Assembly: GCA_003169895.1 (NCBI GenBank) | Contig: PNAE01000013.1 | Coordinates: 126,948-190,947 of the forward strand | Source of the DNA: Gemmatimonadota bacterium | GTDB lineage: Bacteria; Gemmatimonadota; Gemmatimonadetes; Gemmatimonadales; GWC2-71-9 | Direction of reading: 5' to 3' | Length of the DNA stretch: 64,000 nt | In this document: positions 36,562 through 46,415 of the stretch, in pieces | Layout of the letters: every line of letters starts with the position of its first letter | Numbering within the stretch: the stretch's first letter is position 1 | Position numbers and translations under genes: made by a program | The notes under the pieces: generated by a model | Database searches by the model: none | What the model saw: only the letters and a program-made list of their open reading frames with translations | Told to the model about the DNA's origin: nothing

Positions 36562-38192
36562 CACCGAACTCCCTCCAGCACGAACGGACCCAGGTGCGGA
36601 CCCGGGTTGTTTGCGACGACGCGCAACAGAAACGCGAGGAGATCCCGCGTTTCCTCGGGCGGTACGATGGCGTCGACGAATCCGCGCGCGGCCGCGTAGC
36701 GGGCGTCGAGCTGATGCTCATAATCGACGCGCATCGAGTCGATCGACCGCTGGGTGTCGGCATCCACATCACGCCGCTCCATGCGAGCCTTCTCGATGGC
36801 GGTGCCGTGCGCCGCCATGATCGCCGATTCGCCTTCCATCACCGCCATGCGTCCCGTCGGCCACGACAGGATAAAGTCCGGATCGAAGCCCTGCCCCGCC
36901 ATGGCGTAGTAGCCAGCGCCGGAGGCGTGGTTGACCGTGAGCACCAGTTTGGGCACCAGCGCGGTGGCCATGGCTTCGACGAACCGGGCCCCGGCCCGAA
37001 TGATCCCTTCGTGCTCGGCCTCCGGCCCCACCATGAACCCGCTGACATCCTGCACGAACAGAATCGGCATCCGCTCTCGATTGGCGGTTTCGATGAAGTA
37101 GGCTGCTTTCTCCGCGCTTTCCGCGTAAACGATCCCGCCGAAGCGCGGCTTCTCGCCCGCGCGCCCCTTGATCAGTCCGCGCTGGTTGGCGATGACCGCA
37201 ACGGGAATGCCCGTGATGCGGCCGTGGCCGCACAGCATCTCCCCGGCGAGATCCGGTTGAAACTCATCGAGCGCACCGGCATCCAGGAGGCAGTCGAGGA
37301 CCTGTCGCATGTCATACGACAAGCGGTGATCGTGCGGCAGCAGCGGGTACAGAGCCGTGCCGTCGGTCTTCGGCGCCTGACCAGCGGTCGGGACCGCCAG
37401 TCGGGCGGCAGCCACGGGCAACCGGGCGACGTATTCGCGAATCCGCTGGAGACAGTCACCGTCGCTGGTCGCACGGTAGTGCGCCACGCCACTCAACTCG
37501 GTATGCGCACGAGCGCCGCCGAGTGCTTCGGCGTCGACGACCTGCCCGGTGGCACCCTTGACGAGGTTCGGGCCGCCGAGCCCCATGAACGACGTTCCAT
37601 CAACCATGAAGATGACGTCCGACAGCGCCGGCAAATACGCGCCGCCGGCGATGCAGCTACCCATTACCGCGGCGATCTGCGGCACGTGCAGGTAGCGGCG
37701 CATCAGCGAGTTGTAGTAGAAGATTCGCGCCGCGCCATACTGACCCGGGAACACGCCCTCCTGATAGGGGAGATTGACGCCGGCCGAATCCACCAGATAA
37801 ATGATCGGGACGTGCTGGCGCATGGCGGCTTCCTGCGCCCGGAGGATCTTGGTGATCGTCTCCGGCCACCACGACCCGGCCTTCACCGTCGCATCGTTGG
37901 CGACCACGACGACTTCGCGTCCGGAGACCAGGCCAACACCGGTGATGACTCCCGCAGCCGGGGCATCGCCGCCGTAGCGATCGTAGGCCACGAGCAGGCC
38001 AATCTCCAGCCAGGGCGCGCCCGGATCGAGGAGCTGGCTTACCCGTTCGCGGGGTGACAGCTGGCCCTTGGCGTGCATCTTCTCGACTCGCTTCGCTCCA
38101 CCGCCGAGCCGCAGCCTTGCCGCGAGCTCGAGATAGTCGTCCGTAAGCGCCCGCAGGCGGGACGCCCGCTGCGTATCAGCCGGTCCGGTCAT
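36561..38192 (-). CDS. Acyl-CoA carboxylase carboxyltransferase (beta) subunit
   Basis: 543-residue biotin-dependent carboxyltransferase. Features: the N-terminal KMHAKGQLSPRERV, VMGSCIAGGAYLPALSD with GGPNLVKGATGQ, LGGARAHTELSGVAH and C-terminal half GFMVGPEAEHEGIIRAGARFV with WPTGRMAVM. The LPALSD/GLGGPNLVK patterns look closer to methylcrotonyl- or geranyl-CoA carboxylase than to propionyl-CoA carboxylase. No biotin carboxylase/carrier gene lies in the window. ATG 38192 starts 5 bases after the B12-domain gene. Confidence 0.9.
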   Translation of the reverse strand: MTGPADTQRASRLRALTDDYLELAARLRLGGGAKRVEKMHAKGQLSPRERVSQLLDPGAPWLEIGLLVAYDRYGGDAPAAGVITGVGLVSGREVVVVANDATVKAGSWWPETITKILRAQEAAMRQHVPIIYLVDSAGVNLPYQEGVFPGQYGAARIFYYNSLMRRYLHVPQIAAVMGSCIAGGAYLPALSDVIFMVDGTSFMGLGGPNLVKGATGQVVDAEALGGARAHTELSGVAHYRATSDGDCLQRIREYVARLPVAAARLAVPTAGQAPKTDGTALYPLLPHDHRLSYDMRQVLDCLLDAGALDEFQPDLAGEMLCGHGRITGIPVAVIANQRGLIKGRAGEKPRFGGIVYAESAEKAAYFIETANRERMPILFVQDVSGFMVGPEAEHEGIIRAGARFVEAMATALVPKLVLTVNHASGAGYYAMAGQGFDPDFILSWPTGRMAVMEGESAIMAAHGTAIEKARMERRDVDADTQRSIDSMRVDYEHQLDARYAAARGFVDAIVPPEETRDLLAFLLRVVANNPGPHLGPFVLEGVR

Positions 38193-38197
38193 GACGA

Positions 38198-38635
38198 TCA
38201 GTGGCGCAGGTTGGCGCGCGCCCAATCCTGGACGTACGCGATGAGATCGCTGGTGGGCGTGCCCGGGCCAAACAGTCGCCCGACACCCTGCAGCTGAAGC
38301 GCGGTCATGTCTTCCTGCGGAATGATGCCGCCGCCGGTGAGCAGGATGTCGGGGCGTCCCTGATCGACGAGGAGTCGGCGAACGCGCGGGAAGAGGGTCA
38401 TATGGGCACCGGACAGGATTGAAAGGCCGACAACGTCGACATCCTCCTGCACGGCCGCCGACGCGATCATTTCGGGCGTCTGGTGCAACCCGGTGTAGAT
38501 CACTTCCATGCCAGCATCACGAAGCGCGGCGGCGACGACCTTGGCGCCGCGGTCGTGACCGTCGAGACCGGGTTTTGCCACCAGCACCCGGATGGGCCGC
38601 GCCAGCGGCGGGGCGTCAGCGGCGGCCACCATCAT
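38198..38635 (-). CDS. Methylmalonyl-CoA mutase small subunit, B12-binding domain
   Basis: 145-residue cobalamin-binding protein. The signature [18 protein letters not shown] contains the cobalt-ligand His (D-x-H-x-x-G), followed by SILSGAHM and GGIIP, which wrap the nucleotide tail. It supplies the separate B12 domain for the catalytic subunit encoded at 39830-41524. ATG 38635 (or 38632) is preceded by GGGGGAGAG. An eRF1-like gene lies between the two mutase genes. Confidence 0.94.
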   Translation of the reverse strand: MMVAAADAPPLARPIRVLVAKPGLDGHDRGAKVVAAALRDAGMEVIYTGLHQTPEMIASAAVQEDVDVVGLSILSGAHMTLFPRVRRLLVDQGRPDILLTGGGIIPQEDMTALQLQGVGRLFGPGTPTSDLIAYVQDWARANLRH

Positions 38636-38654
38636 CGAGTCTCTCCCCCAGGAT

Positions 38655-39809
38655 TCACTTGAAACGCAATAGTCCAGCGAGGCCATCGACCGCGGCCGCC
38701 GGCTCGGGATCATAGATCACGTCGAGCGCGACGCGCTGACGCAGCGCTTCCTCGATGGCATCGTCGATCACGTCAGCCGTCGGCATGACCTGGCCGTCCT
38801 CGCGCAAGTCGCGAGCGAGCGTCGACAGCCGGCCGGTCTTCAGCGACCGGAAGCCGGCGAGGACGGCCTCACCGCGAACCAGCATCAGCCGGACCTGGCC
38901 GTGCGACAACGCGTTGAGCGTTTCGCGGACACCGTTGACCGCCCAGCCGGTGCCGAGTCCTTCGGCCAACTCCTCGATGTGATGCGCCTCGGCGCCTCGG
39001 GCGAATTCGGCCTTGACGTCCATGGTGACCTGGAGCACGGCGGCGGGCCGGGCGTCCTTGAGTGCGAGCCGCGCGAAGCCGATCAGACGATCCGCAACAT
39101 AGTTGTGCAGGAACGGTTCCAGCGCGGCGGCTTCATTGCCAGGCCCGGCGATGACGATCTGGTGGCCCGGCGACTTGCGATCGAGGTCGAACAGCGCGCG
39201 CGCGACGGCCTCGAGATGACGCCGCTTCTCGTCACGAATGCGATTGTGAAACGTGTGCTCGCCGGTCGAGTCACCCCGCGCTCCGGCGGCGTGATAGCGC
39301 ATGCCTCGCGTCACGTCGGAGACGACCTTCTGGAGCATCCTCGCGTGGTTGGCGGTGACCTCCCAGATCAGCGCGGTCGTTCGATCCAGCGTCACGGTGA
39401 AGATCCGGCCGAATTCGGCCTCGCTCGCCGCGAGTTCCCGCACCAGCGGCGTCCGTTCCACCGCGAGCCTGGAGCGATGCACCCTCGGCAGCGGGCGAAC
39501 CTCGAACAGGCCCAGCGGCTCGCTGGCGAAGATGGCGACGCCCTGTGCGTCGGGCAGCCGGGCGTCATCCGCGAGGTATGCGATGACCCGGGCCATGTCG
39601 GCACGAATCGCTTCCTGGCCGTGCTTGTCCCAGCCCATGGACGGCAGGGCGTACGCCAGTTGCTTGACCCGGTTCTTCGCCTTGGTCAGGTACTTCTTCC
39701 TGGCACGGTCGCGCGGCTCCAGCTTGAGGTAGCAGCTCACGACCGGATGGATTCCGGGTTTCATGCGCAGAATGTCTAGTGTGTCCACCGAGTGCCGACG
39801 GCTGGCCAT
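38655..39809 (-). CDS. Bacterial eRF1-like (baeRF family) protein
   Basis: 384-residue cytoplasmic protein with the layout of bacterial archaeo-eukaryotic release-factor homologues. The N-terminal part is [33 protein letters not shown] middle eRF1-like domain covers [32 protein letters not shown] and [18 protein letters not shown]. The L7Ae-like end contains [17 protein letters not shown] and a [13 protein letters not shown] helix. Such proteins are proposed to act on peptidyl-tRNA or stalled ribosomes; there is no biochemical proof here. ATG 39809 follows a GGAAGGAG ribosome site. It sits between the two methylmalonyl-CoA mutase genes. Confidence 0.75.
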   Translation of the reverse strand: MASRRHSVDTLDILRMKPGIHPVVSCYLKLEPRDRARKKYLTKAKNRVKQLAYALPSMGWDKHGQEAIRADMARVIAYLADDARLPDAQGVAIFASEPLGLFEVRPLPRVHRSRLAVERTPLVRELAASEAEFGRIFTVTLDRTTALIWEVTANHARMLQKVVSDVTRGMRYHAAGARGDSTGEHTFHNRIRDEKRRHLEAVARALFDLDRKSPGHQIVIAGPGNEAAALEPFLHNYVADRLIGFARLALKDARPAAVLQVTMDVKAEFARGAEAHHIEELAEGLGTGWAVNGVRETLNALSHGQVRLMLVRGEAVLAGFRSLKTGRLSTLARDLREDGQVMPTADVIDDAIEEALRQRVALDVIYDPEPAAAVDGLAGLLRFK

Positions 39810-39829
39810 CGAATGCTCCTTCCCGATCT

Positions 39830-41524
39830 CTAGAAGAACACCGGCTCCCGATACGCACCCCAGACTTCCTCGAGCACGTGACGAATTTCGAACAAGGTAC
39901 AGTAGGCCCGCGCGCAATCGAGCATCGCGGGGATGACGTTGCGGTCCTCGCGCGCCGCGGCGCCGAGCGCGGCGAGGCGTGCGTCGACTGCAGGCTGGTC
40001 GCGCGCCGCACGCATCGCGGCCATGCGGCGGCGCTGCTCGATCTCGGCGCCTTCGTCCACCTTGAGGATTTCGATCGGCGGCTCGTCGGCCTCGACGAAC
40101 GCATTCAGGCCGACGATAGTGCGCCGCCCCGCTTCGACTTCCATCTGGAACCGGGTGGCGGACCGTGCGATCTCCCGCTGGAACCAGCCGGCGACAATCG
40201 CCGCGACCGTGCCGCCCATCGAGTCGACCTGCTCGAAGATGCGCTCGGCCTCCGCTTCCAGCTGTTCGGTCAGCGCCTCGACGAGGTACGATCCGCCCAG
40301 TGGATCCGCGACGTTGGCGACGCCGGTTTCGTACGCGAGAATCTGCTGCGTGCGCAGAGCGACCCGCACTGACTGTTCGGTCGGCAGCGCGAGGGTCTCG
40401 TCGAGAGCGTTGGTATGCAGCGATTGCGTGCCACCGAGCACCGCAGCGAGCGCCTGGTAGGCCACCCGGGCCACGTTGTTCATCGGCTGTTGCGCCGTGA
40501 GGGACACACCGGCGGTCTGGCAGTGGAACCGCATCTTCAACGATCGTGCGTCGCGGGCGCCATAGCGTTCGCGCAGGTGGCGGGCCCAGATCCGGCGCGC
40601 CGCCCGCAACTTGGCGACCTCTTCGAAGAAGTCGTTGTGGACGTCCCAGAAGAACGACAGGCGCGGCGCGAAGGCGTCGATGTCCAGACCGCGGGCGATG
40701 CCGCGCTCGACATAGGTGAAGCCGTTTGCGAGCGTGAATGCCAGCTCCTGGCCCGCCGTGGCGCCGGCTTCACGGATGTGGTAGCCGGAGATGGAAATCG
40801 AGTTCCACTGCGGCGTGTGCGTACTGGTCCACTCGAACAGATCAACAATGATCTTGAGTGACGGCTCGACCGGATAGATCCAGGCGTGCTGCGCGACGAA
40901 CTCCTTGAGAATGTCGTTCTGGATGGTCCCCTGCAGCTTGGCGATCGGCACACCCTGGCGCTCCGCGGCGGCGACGAAGAAGCAGAAGAGAATCGCCGCC
41001 GGGCCGTTGATGGTCATCGACACCGAGACCTGGTCGAGCGGAATGCCGTCGAACAGCGTCTCCATGTCGGCGAGCGACGAGATCGCGACGCCGCACTTGC
41101 CGACCTCACCCTCGGAGCGCGGATGGTCGGAGTCGTATCCCATCAATGTCGGAAAATCGAACGCAACCGAGAGTCCCGTCTGGCCCCGCTCCAGCAAGTA
41201 CTTGTAGCGGCGGTTGGTGTCTTCGGCGGTGCCGAAGCCCGCGAACTGGCGCATGGTCCAGAGCCGACCACGGTACATGGTCGGATGGATCCCCCGGGTG
41301 TAGGGATAGTCGCCCGGCAGGGGTTCGATGTTCGCCACGTCCAATGGCGTGTAGACGGCATCGAGCTCGCGGCCTGAGATGGTCGAAAAGTCGCTGTCGC
41401 TGCGATGGGGCAGCGCGGCGACCTTGGCCTTCCACGCCGCGAGTTCCTGGCGCAGGCGCGCCAATTCGTCCTCTTGCAGCGCAAGGCGCTCGAGCAGCGT
41501 GTCGTGCGAAGCCACAGTCGTCAT
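39830..41524 (-). CDS. Methylmalonyl-CoA mutase catalytic subunit
   Basis: 564-residue TIM-barrel subunit that isomerises methylmalonyl-CoA to succinyl-CoA with adenosylcobalamin. A short N-terminal coiled coil is followed by [31 protein letters not shown] and [19 protein letters not shown], then [12 protein letters not shown] and [19 protein letters not shown]. The B12 domain is absent here and encoded separately. Its ATG overlaps the meaB stop (ATGA). It could also be a related acyl-CoA mutase (for example isobutyryl- or ethylmalonyl-type). Confidence 0.93.
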   Translation of the reverse strand: MTTVASHDTLLERLALQEDELARLRQELAAWKAKVAALPHRSDSDFSTISGRELDAVYTPLDVANIEPLPGDYPYTRGIHPTMYRGRLWTMRQFAGFGTAEDTNRRYKYLLERGQTGLSVAFDFPTLMGYDSDHPRSEGEVGKCGVAISSLADMETLFDGIPLDQVSVSMTINGPAAILFCFFVAAAERQGVPIAKLQGTIQNDILKEFVAQHAWIYPVEPSLKIIVDLFEWTSTHTPQWNSISISGYHIREAGATAGQELAFTLANGFTYVERGIARGLDIDAFAPRLSFFWDVHNDFFEEVAKLRAARRIWARHLRERYGARDARSLKMRFHCQTAGVSLTAQQPMNNVARVAYQALAAVLGGTQSLHTNALDETLALPTEQSVRVALRTQQILAYETGVANVADPLGGSYLVEALTEQLEAEAERIFEQVDSMGGTVAAIVAGWFQREIARSATRFQMEVEAGRRTIVGLNAFVEADEPPIEILKVDEGAEIEQRRRMAAMRAARDQPAVDARLAALGAAAREDRNVIPAMLDCARAYCTLFEIRHVLEEVWGAYREPVFF

Positions 41525-42573
41525 ACCCGGGCACCCTCCTTCAATGAAGCGACGACCTCGGCAGCGACGTCGTACGGACTGGTCTTGCCGGCGGACACGT
41601 CGTCGAGCCGAGCCAGGATCATTTCGTCGGCGTGCGATTCCTGCCAGACCCAGCGGTGCATCGCCCGTTCGACGACGTCACGCGTTCGCTGCGCAAGCCG
41701 GCTGCGCCGCCGCCGCTCGAGGGTGCCGCTCTCGGCGAGCCAGGTCCAGTGCTGCTCGATCGCGGCGACCATGGTGTCGATGCCCTCCCCCGTCGCTGCC
41801 GTCGTCAACAGCACGGGTGGCCGCCATGGCGTGTCGCCCGACGCGGTCGCCGCTTGCGGCGCTGGACCGGAACGGAGCGCACCGTGATGCGCCGAGCCGT
41901 GGCGCGACATCCTTCCGGCGCGCAGGTCGAGCGACATCTCCAGCTCGCGCCGCAGTTTCTCCGCACCTGGGCGGTCGGCCTTGTTCACCACGAGAAGATC
42001 AGCGGCCTCGATGACGCCGGATTTCAACGTCTGGATGCCATCCCCCGATTCCGGAACCAGGATCAGTACGGTTGAATCGGCCATCCTGGCGACATCGAGT
42101 TCGGACTGGCCGACACCGACGGTCTCGACGATGATGCGGTCGAAACCCGCCGCATCGAGCACATCACAGACCTCTTGCGTCGCGGTGGCGAGACCGCCGA
42201 GTGAACCGCGGGTCGCCATGGACCGGATGTAGACGCCGGGGTCGAGCGCGACTGCTTCCATCCGGATCCGATCGCCGAGCAACGCACCACCCGTAAACGG
42301 GGAGGTCGGATCCACGGCAACGACTGCGACGCGATGTCCCGCGATCCGGAACGTGGCGACCAGGCGCTCGGTCATCGTCGACTTGCCCGCCCCCGGCGGT
42401 CCCGTGAGGCCGATGCGCCGCGCGCGACCGAGGCGCGGATGCAACGTCGCGAGCAGTTCCTCGAACCCGGCGCGCCCGTTCTCGACAATCGAGACCGCAC
42501 GCGCCAACGCGGCGACGTTTCCCTCCAGCAATGCGGCGGTCAACGCATCATCGCGCATGCCGCAAGCTAGCAT
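41521..42573 (-). CDS. meaB: MeaB/ArgK-family G-protein chaperone of acyl-CoA mutase
   Basis: GTPase that loads and protects adenosylcobalamin-dependent mutases. Walker [38 protein letters not shown] and NKAD are intact; the C-terminal dimerisation region follows. A ~25-residue Ser/His/Pro-rich insertion after the NKAD domain is somewhat unusual. Start ATG 42573 (GGGAG ten bases upstream) or 42558. Coupled to the mutase gene by ATGA, which fixes its partner. Confidence 0.93.
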   Translation of the reverse strand: MLACGMRDDALTAALLEGNVAALARAVSIVENGRAGFEELLATLHPRLGRARRIGLTGPPGAGKSTMTERLVATFRIAGHRVAVVAVDPTSPFTGGALLGDRIRMEAVALDPGVYIRSMATRGSLGGLATATQEVCDVLDAAGFDRIIVETVGVGQSELDVARMADSTVLILVPESGDGIQTLKSGVIEAADLLVVNKADRPGAEKLRRELEMSLDLRAGRMSRHGSAHHGALRSGPAPQAATASGDTPWRPPVLLTTAATGEGIDTMVAAIEQHWTWLAESGTLERRRRSRLAQRTRDVVERAMHRWVWQESHADEMILARLDDVSAGKTSPYDVAAEVVASLKEGARV

Positions 42574-42665
42574 CCCGTCGCGACTCCCGGCAAAGGACGG
42601 GCGACAGCGCCGCGGCGCGCCATGCCGCAACACCGCTCGCCATCATTGCGACTGGTCCGAGGACC

Positions 42666-43853
42666 TCACGCCTGGGCGCGGTCAAGGCTGACCTGACCGG
42701 AGACATCGCGCCGGATAAGAACCCGCTCGACCCTGGTCGGCGACGCGCGCACCACGTCGACATCGAGACCGCGCAGCGAGAAGCGCTCGCCGGCCTGCGG
42801 AATACGGCCGGCCAGTTCAGCCAGCAGACCGGCGAACGAAGCCGCGTTCGTCGGCGGCAGGTCGACGCCAAAATGCTCCGCGACGATCGATGGTGCCGCG
42901 GCACCGTCGAGTTCGAGCAGGTCACCCGACGGCGTTGGTTGCGCCGGTGCAGCCACGTCTTCGTCGGCGATTTCACCAACCAGTGCCTCGAGCAGGTCCT
43001 CCAGCGTGACGATGCCGGCCGTGCCGCCGAACTCGTCGACGACGACGGCGAAATGCTGTCGCTCGCGCTGCATGTCGACGAGGACGTCCCCGGCCGGGCG
43101 CAGTGCCGGCGCAAACGAAACCGGGCGTAACGGCAGCGGGTCACCCGGCTGGTGCTTGAACAGGTCGAACGCATGCACCATTCCGACGATCTCGTCCAGC
43201 GTCGCGCCGTACACCGGAAGCCGGGTGTAGCCGCTCTCGGCAAACACGACCTCGACGTCGCTGTAGGCGGCGTCCTGTGGAATCGCTACCACCTCCGTGC
43301 GGGGGGTCATCACCTCGCGCACCGGGCGCCCGGCGAAGGTCATCACTCCGCCGACCATCACCAGTTCTTCGCCGCCAACACCGGATGCCGACCCTTCGCG
43401 CGCCAGCGCGCGCACGTCGTCGCTCGGGTCAGCGCTGCGGGCAGGCAGCACGACGCCGAGCATTGCGGTCCAGCCGGCGAGCAGCGGTTGCAGGCGTTCC
43501 ACCACGCGTTCGGCTCGCGGCAGGGTCAGCCAGCGGGGCAACAGGTAGCCGCCAAGCAATGTCACCGGCACGCCGACCAGGAACACCAACAAGCCCAGTT
43601 CGAACAGACTCGCCCGGCTGAAGAGTCCGGGAATCGCCGCGCCAACCAGCCCGACGCCAAACGACGCCCCAGCTGTCGCGGCAGCGACCTGGCGCTCCGT
43701 GGTGGCGAGCCACGCGAGCGACTCCCGCGTGCCGCGCAACCGGCGCGAGATCGCCTCGGCAAGGGCACCCCGTGCGGTGGTCACCAGCGCGGCTGCACTT
43801 GCCGACCCGACGAACGCGAGCGCGAGCCCCGCGAGCAGGAGGAGCCACTTCAC
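42666..43853 (-). CDS. CNNM/CorC-family membrane protein with CBS pair (second copy)
   Basis: 395 residues. N-terminal hydrophobic domain (DUF21/CNNM-like, several helices to ~residue 130) is followed by two CBS motifs (FAGRPVREVMTPRTEVVAI and RQHFAVVVDEFGGTAGIVTLEDLLEALVGEI). A C-terminal CorC-HlyC domain with TNAASFAGLLAELAGRIP comes last. Probably a magnesium/divalent-cation efflux or homeostasis protein. GTG 43853 overlaps the stop of its paralogue (GTGA). Confidence 0.88.
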   Translation of the reverse strand: MKWLLLLAGLALAFVGSASAAALVTTARGALAEAISRRLRGTRESLAWLATTERQVAAATAGASFGVGLVGAAIPGLFSRASLFELGLLVFLVGVPVTLLGGYLLPRWLTLPRAERVVERLQPLLAGWTAMLGVVLPARSADPSDDVRALAREGSASGVGGEELVMVGGVMTFAGRPVREVMTPRTEVVAIPQDAAYSDVEVVFAESGYTRLPVYGATLDEIVGMVHAFDLFKHQPGDPLPLRPVSFAPALRPAGDVLVDMQRERQHFAVVVDEFGGTAGIVTLEDLLEALVGEIADEDVAAPAQPTPSGDLLELDGAAAPSIVAEHFGVDLPPTNAASFAGLLAELAGRIPQAGERFSLRGLDVDVVRASPTRVERVLIRRDVSGQVSLDRAQA

Positions 43854-45031
43854 GACCGGCCCTCGTGATCCGGAGTGGGGGGAGGCCAGACCGTGATGCG
43901 ACCGACGCGGCGGCGCGCCACGGCCTCGACGACGAACCGCCATCCGTCGATCAGGCGCTCTTCGCCCGCCCGCGGGACGTGGCCGAACTCCGCCAGCACG
44001 AGCCCGCCAACGGTGGCGACCTGTTCCTGCCCAAAGTCGTGCTGCAGTTCCGCTTCGAGATCGGCAAGCGGCACGCCACCTTGCACGGTGTAGTGCCGGT
44101 CGGCGTGGCGGAGCAACGGCTGGACCTCGTCGACATCGTGCTCGTCCTGGATCTCGCCAACGATCTGCTCGAGAATGTCCTCCAGCGTCACCAGGCCCGC
44201 GGTGCCGCCAAACTCATCAACCACGATCGCCAGGTGACCGCTGCCGCGCTGAAAGTCCCGCAGCTGCCGGTCGAGCCGCTTCGCCTCGGGCACAAAGCCG
44301 GCTGGGCGAATCAGGTGCTGCCATGGCTCGTGCGCGGTTGCACCGTCGTGCAGCCGCGGCAGCATGTCCTTGGCGTGCAGCATGCCGACGACCGCGTCGG
44401 CATGTCCGTCCAGCACGACCAGGCGGGCGTGTTCGCTCCGCCGCAACGTGGCGATCACCTCGGCTTCGGGCTCGGCCACGTCAACGGCGATGATATCGAT
44501 ACGGGGCGTCATCACCTCCGACACGGTCATCGCGGACAGGGAGAACACGCCCAGTGCCATGTCGTGCGGGGTCGGGGCACCGTCGCGCCCCGCCGCTGAC
44601 GTTCCCGGCGGGCTGTGTCCGGGATCGACCCGCGCCGCGAGCAGCAGCAACGGGTGAAATACCGGCACGGCGCGCACCGCGACGAGCTTCGCGTATGGGA
44701 CGAGCTCCGGCGCCAGTACGGCGAGCAATCGGGGAGCCAGGTCTCCGACCGCCCACACGAGCAACGTCACCAGGATCACCCGGATCAACGCCATGATCGG
44801 CGGATATGTCCACCAGGCCACCGCGGTCGCGGCTATCGCGGCAGCCACGGTGAGAAGGGCGATATGCATGATGTGCAGTGACCGCGCGAGCGGGACGCGA
44901 TCGTGCCCTGGCTCGCGAGCCAGGGCACGGGCACCCAGCTCCGCCTCGCCTTCACCAGCGAGCGCGACGAGCGCGGCGCCGAGCATCACCAGGCCGGCTA
45001 GCGCCGGCAGGCCACGAAAGAGTTCGGTCAC
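43850..45031 (-). CDS. CNNM/CorC-family membrane protein with CBS pair (first copy)
   Basis: 393 residues with the same layout as the next gene: hydrophobic N-terminal helices (GLPALAGLVMLGAALVALAG, LHIMHIALLTVAAAIAATAVAWW and others), CBS motifs SEVMTPRIDIIAVDV and HLAIVVDEFGGTAGLVTLEDILEQIVGEIQDEHD, and a CorC-HlyC domain ending near VGRITVWPP. GTG 45031 overlaps the ybeY stop. The ybeY-corC order matches the ybeZ-ybeY-corC cluster of E. coli. Confidence 0.88.
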   Translation of the reverse strand: MTELFRGLPALAGLVMLGAALVALAGEGEAELGARALAREPGHDRVPLARSLHIMHIALLTVAAAIAATAVAWWTYPPIMALIRVILVTLLVWAVGDLAPRLLAVLAPELVPYAKLVAVRAVPVFHPLLLLAARVDPGHSPPGTSAAGRDGAPTPHDMALGVFSLSAMTVSEVMTPRIDIIAVDVAEPEAEVIATLRRSEHARLVVLDGHADAVVGMLHAKDMLPRLHDGATAHEPWQHLIRPAGFVPEAKRLDRQLRDFQRGSGHLAIVVDEFGGTAGLVTLEDILEQIVGEIQDEHDVDEVQPLLRHADRHYTVQGGVPLADLEAELQHDFGQEQVATVGGLVLAEFGHVPRAGEERLIDGWRFVVEAVARRRVGRITVWPPPTPDHEGRS

Positions 45032-45459
45032 ACGCAGCCAGCCAGGTAACGTTCCTGGCGCCGCCACATCGCCGACCGGTTGCGCGAGGCTCCGGCGGGG
45101 TGATCCCACCCCAGAACGTGCAGCGTGCCATGCACGACCAGGCGCAGCAGTTCCTCACGCACCGGCGCCCGGTGCAGCCGGGCGTTGCGCGCCGCCATGT
45201 AACGACAGACGTAGATGTCTCCGGCCAACGAGCCGTCCGGCTGCAGTAATGGAAAGGACAGCACATCGGTCGGCCGGTCGTGGCGCAGGTACTCGGCGTT
45301 CAGGAGGCGCATCTGTCGCTTGCCGACGAACGTCACCGCGATCCGCGCCTGGCGCCGCTCCCGCCGCAACACCTGCCGCACCGCAACGCGAACCGTCCGG
45401 TCCGGCACTCCAGTCGCGATGCCGCTCACGACCACCTCCGACTCACCAGCGGCCGGCAT
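45028..45459 (-). CDS. ybeY: Endoribonuclease YbeY (16S rRNA maturation)
   Basis: Zinc-dependent endoribonuclease for 16S rRNA 3'-end processing and ribosome quality control. The metal motif HGTLHVLGWDHP (three His) is intact, preceded by NAEYLRHDRPTDVLSFPL and GDIYVC. 143 residues. ATG 45459 shares a base with the phoH stop (TGATG). Confidence 0.95.
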   Translation of the reverse strand: MPAAGESEVVVSGIATGVPDRTVRVAVRQVLRRERRQARIAVTFVGKRQMRLLNAEYLRHDRPTDVLSFPLLQPDGSLAGDIYVCRYMAARNARLHRAPVREELLRLVVHGTLHVLGWDHPAGASRNRSAMWRRQERYLAGCV

Positions 45460-46415
45460 CAACCTGCCTGGTCGTCGGCGTACGCGCGAATGATGTCCTT
45501 CACCAGTCGGTGCCGAACGACGTCGGCCTCGGTGAGGTAGTGGAACGCGATGCCGTCGATTCCCGGAAGGATGCGCTCGACTTGCAGCAACCCCGAATCC
45601 TCGCGCGTCACCAGATCGATCTGGGTCTTGTCCCCGGTCACCACGACCTGGCTGTTCACCCCCAGGCGGGTGAGAAACATCTTCATCTGGGCGCCAGTCG
45701 CGTTCTGCGCTTCATCGAGGATGATGAACGCGTCGTTGAGCGTGCGCCCGCGCATGTATGCCAGCGGTGCGATTTCGATGGCGCCGGTCTCAATCGCCTT
45801 CTGCACCCGCTCATGCGGCATCATGTCCTCGAGCGCATCGTAGAGCGGTCGGAGATACGGATCGACCTTTTGCTGCAGGTCGCCGGGCAGGAAGCCGAGC
45901 GACTCACCCGCCTCCACCGCCGGTCGTGCCAGAACGATCCGCTTGACGCGCTTGCGTGCCAGCGCCTCGACCGCCTTGGCTACCGCCAAATACGTCTTTC
46001 CCGTACCGGCAGGGCCAATACCTATCACGATATCGTTCCCTTGAATCAGCCCGAGGTATGCGCGCTGTCCGGGTGTCTTGGGCATGATCGCGCGGCGGAG
46101 CCCCGGCAGCACGATCTTCCCCGCGTCACCCGAAGGTCCGAGTTCGCCGACGTGGCCCTCGGTGGCGATCCGGAACACGTCCTCGGCGGCGACCGACTGC
46201 CCGCTGCGCGCGAGTTCGATCAGCCCCTGCATGACCGGCGTGGCACGAACCAACTGGTCCGCGCTGCCGCGCATCATGACCGCATCGCCACGCTGGGACA
46301 CGCGTACGCCCAATGCCCGCTGCAGCTCCGCAAAGTTCGCATCGTTCACGCCGGCGAGGAGCAACGGATCGGCACCCTCGGCACCCAGGTTGACGCGGGC
46401 ATCGTCGTCGTTCAT
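45459..46415 (-). CDS. PhoH-like ATPase (YbeZ)
   Basis: 318-residue PhoH/YbeZ ATPase. An N-terminal KH-like part ([16 protein letters not shown]) precedes the ATPase domain with [25 protein letters not shown] (Walker A), [30 protein letters not shown] and [19 protein letters not shown] (Walker B). Forms a functional pair with YbeY next door. ATG overlaps the aspS stop (ATGA). Confidence 0.95.
   Translation of the reverse strand: MNDDDARVNLGAEGADPLLLAGVNDANFAELQRALGVRVSQRGDAVMMRGSADQLVRATPVMQGLIELARSGQSVAAEDVFRIATEGHVGELGPSGDAGKIVLPGLRRAIMPKTPGQRAYLGLIQGNDIVIGIGPAGTGKTYLAVAKAVEALARKRVKRIVLARPAVEAGESLGFLPGDLQQKVDPYLRPLYDALEDMMPHERVQKAIETGAIEIAPLAYMRGRTLNDAFIILDEAQNATGAQMKMFLTRLGVNSQVVVTGDKTQIDLVTREDSGLLQVERILPGIDGIAFHYLTEADVVRHRLVKDIIRAYADDQAG

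Noticed and set aside
36486-38057. Plus-strand open frame of over 500 codons
   Set aside because: Antisense to the carboxyltransferase gene, which has clear homology.
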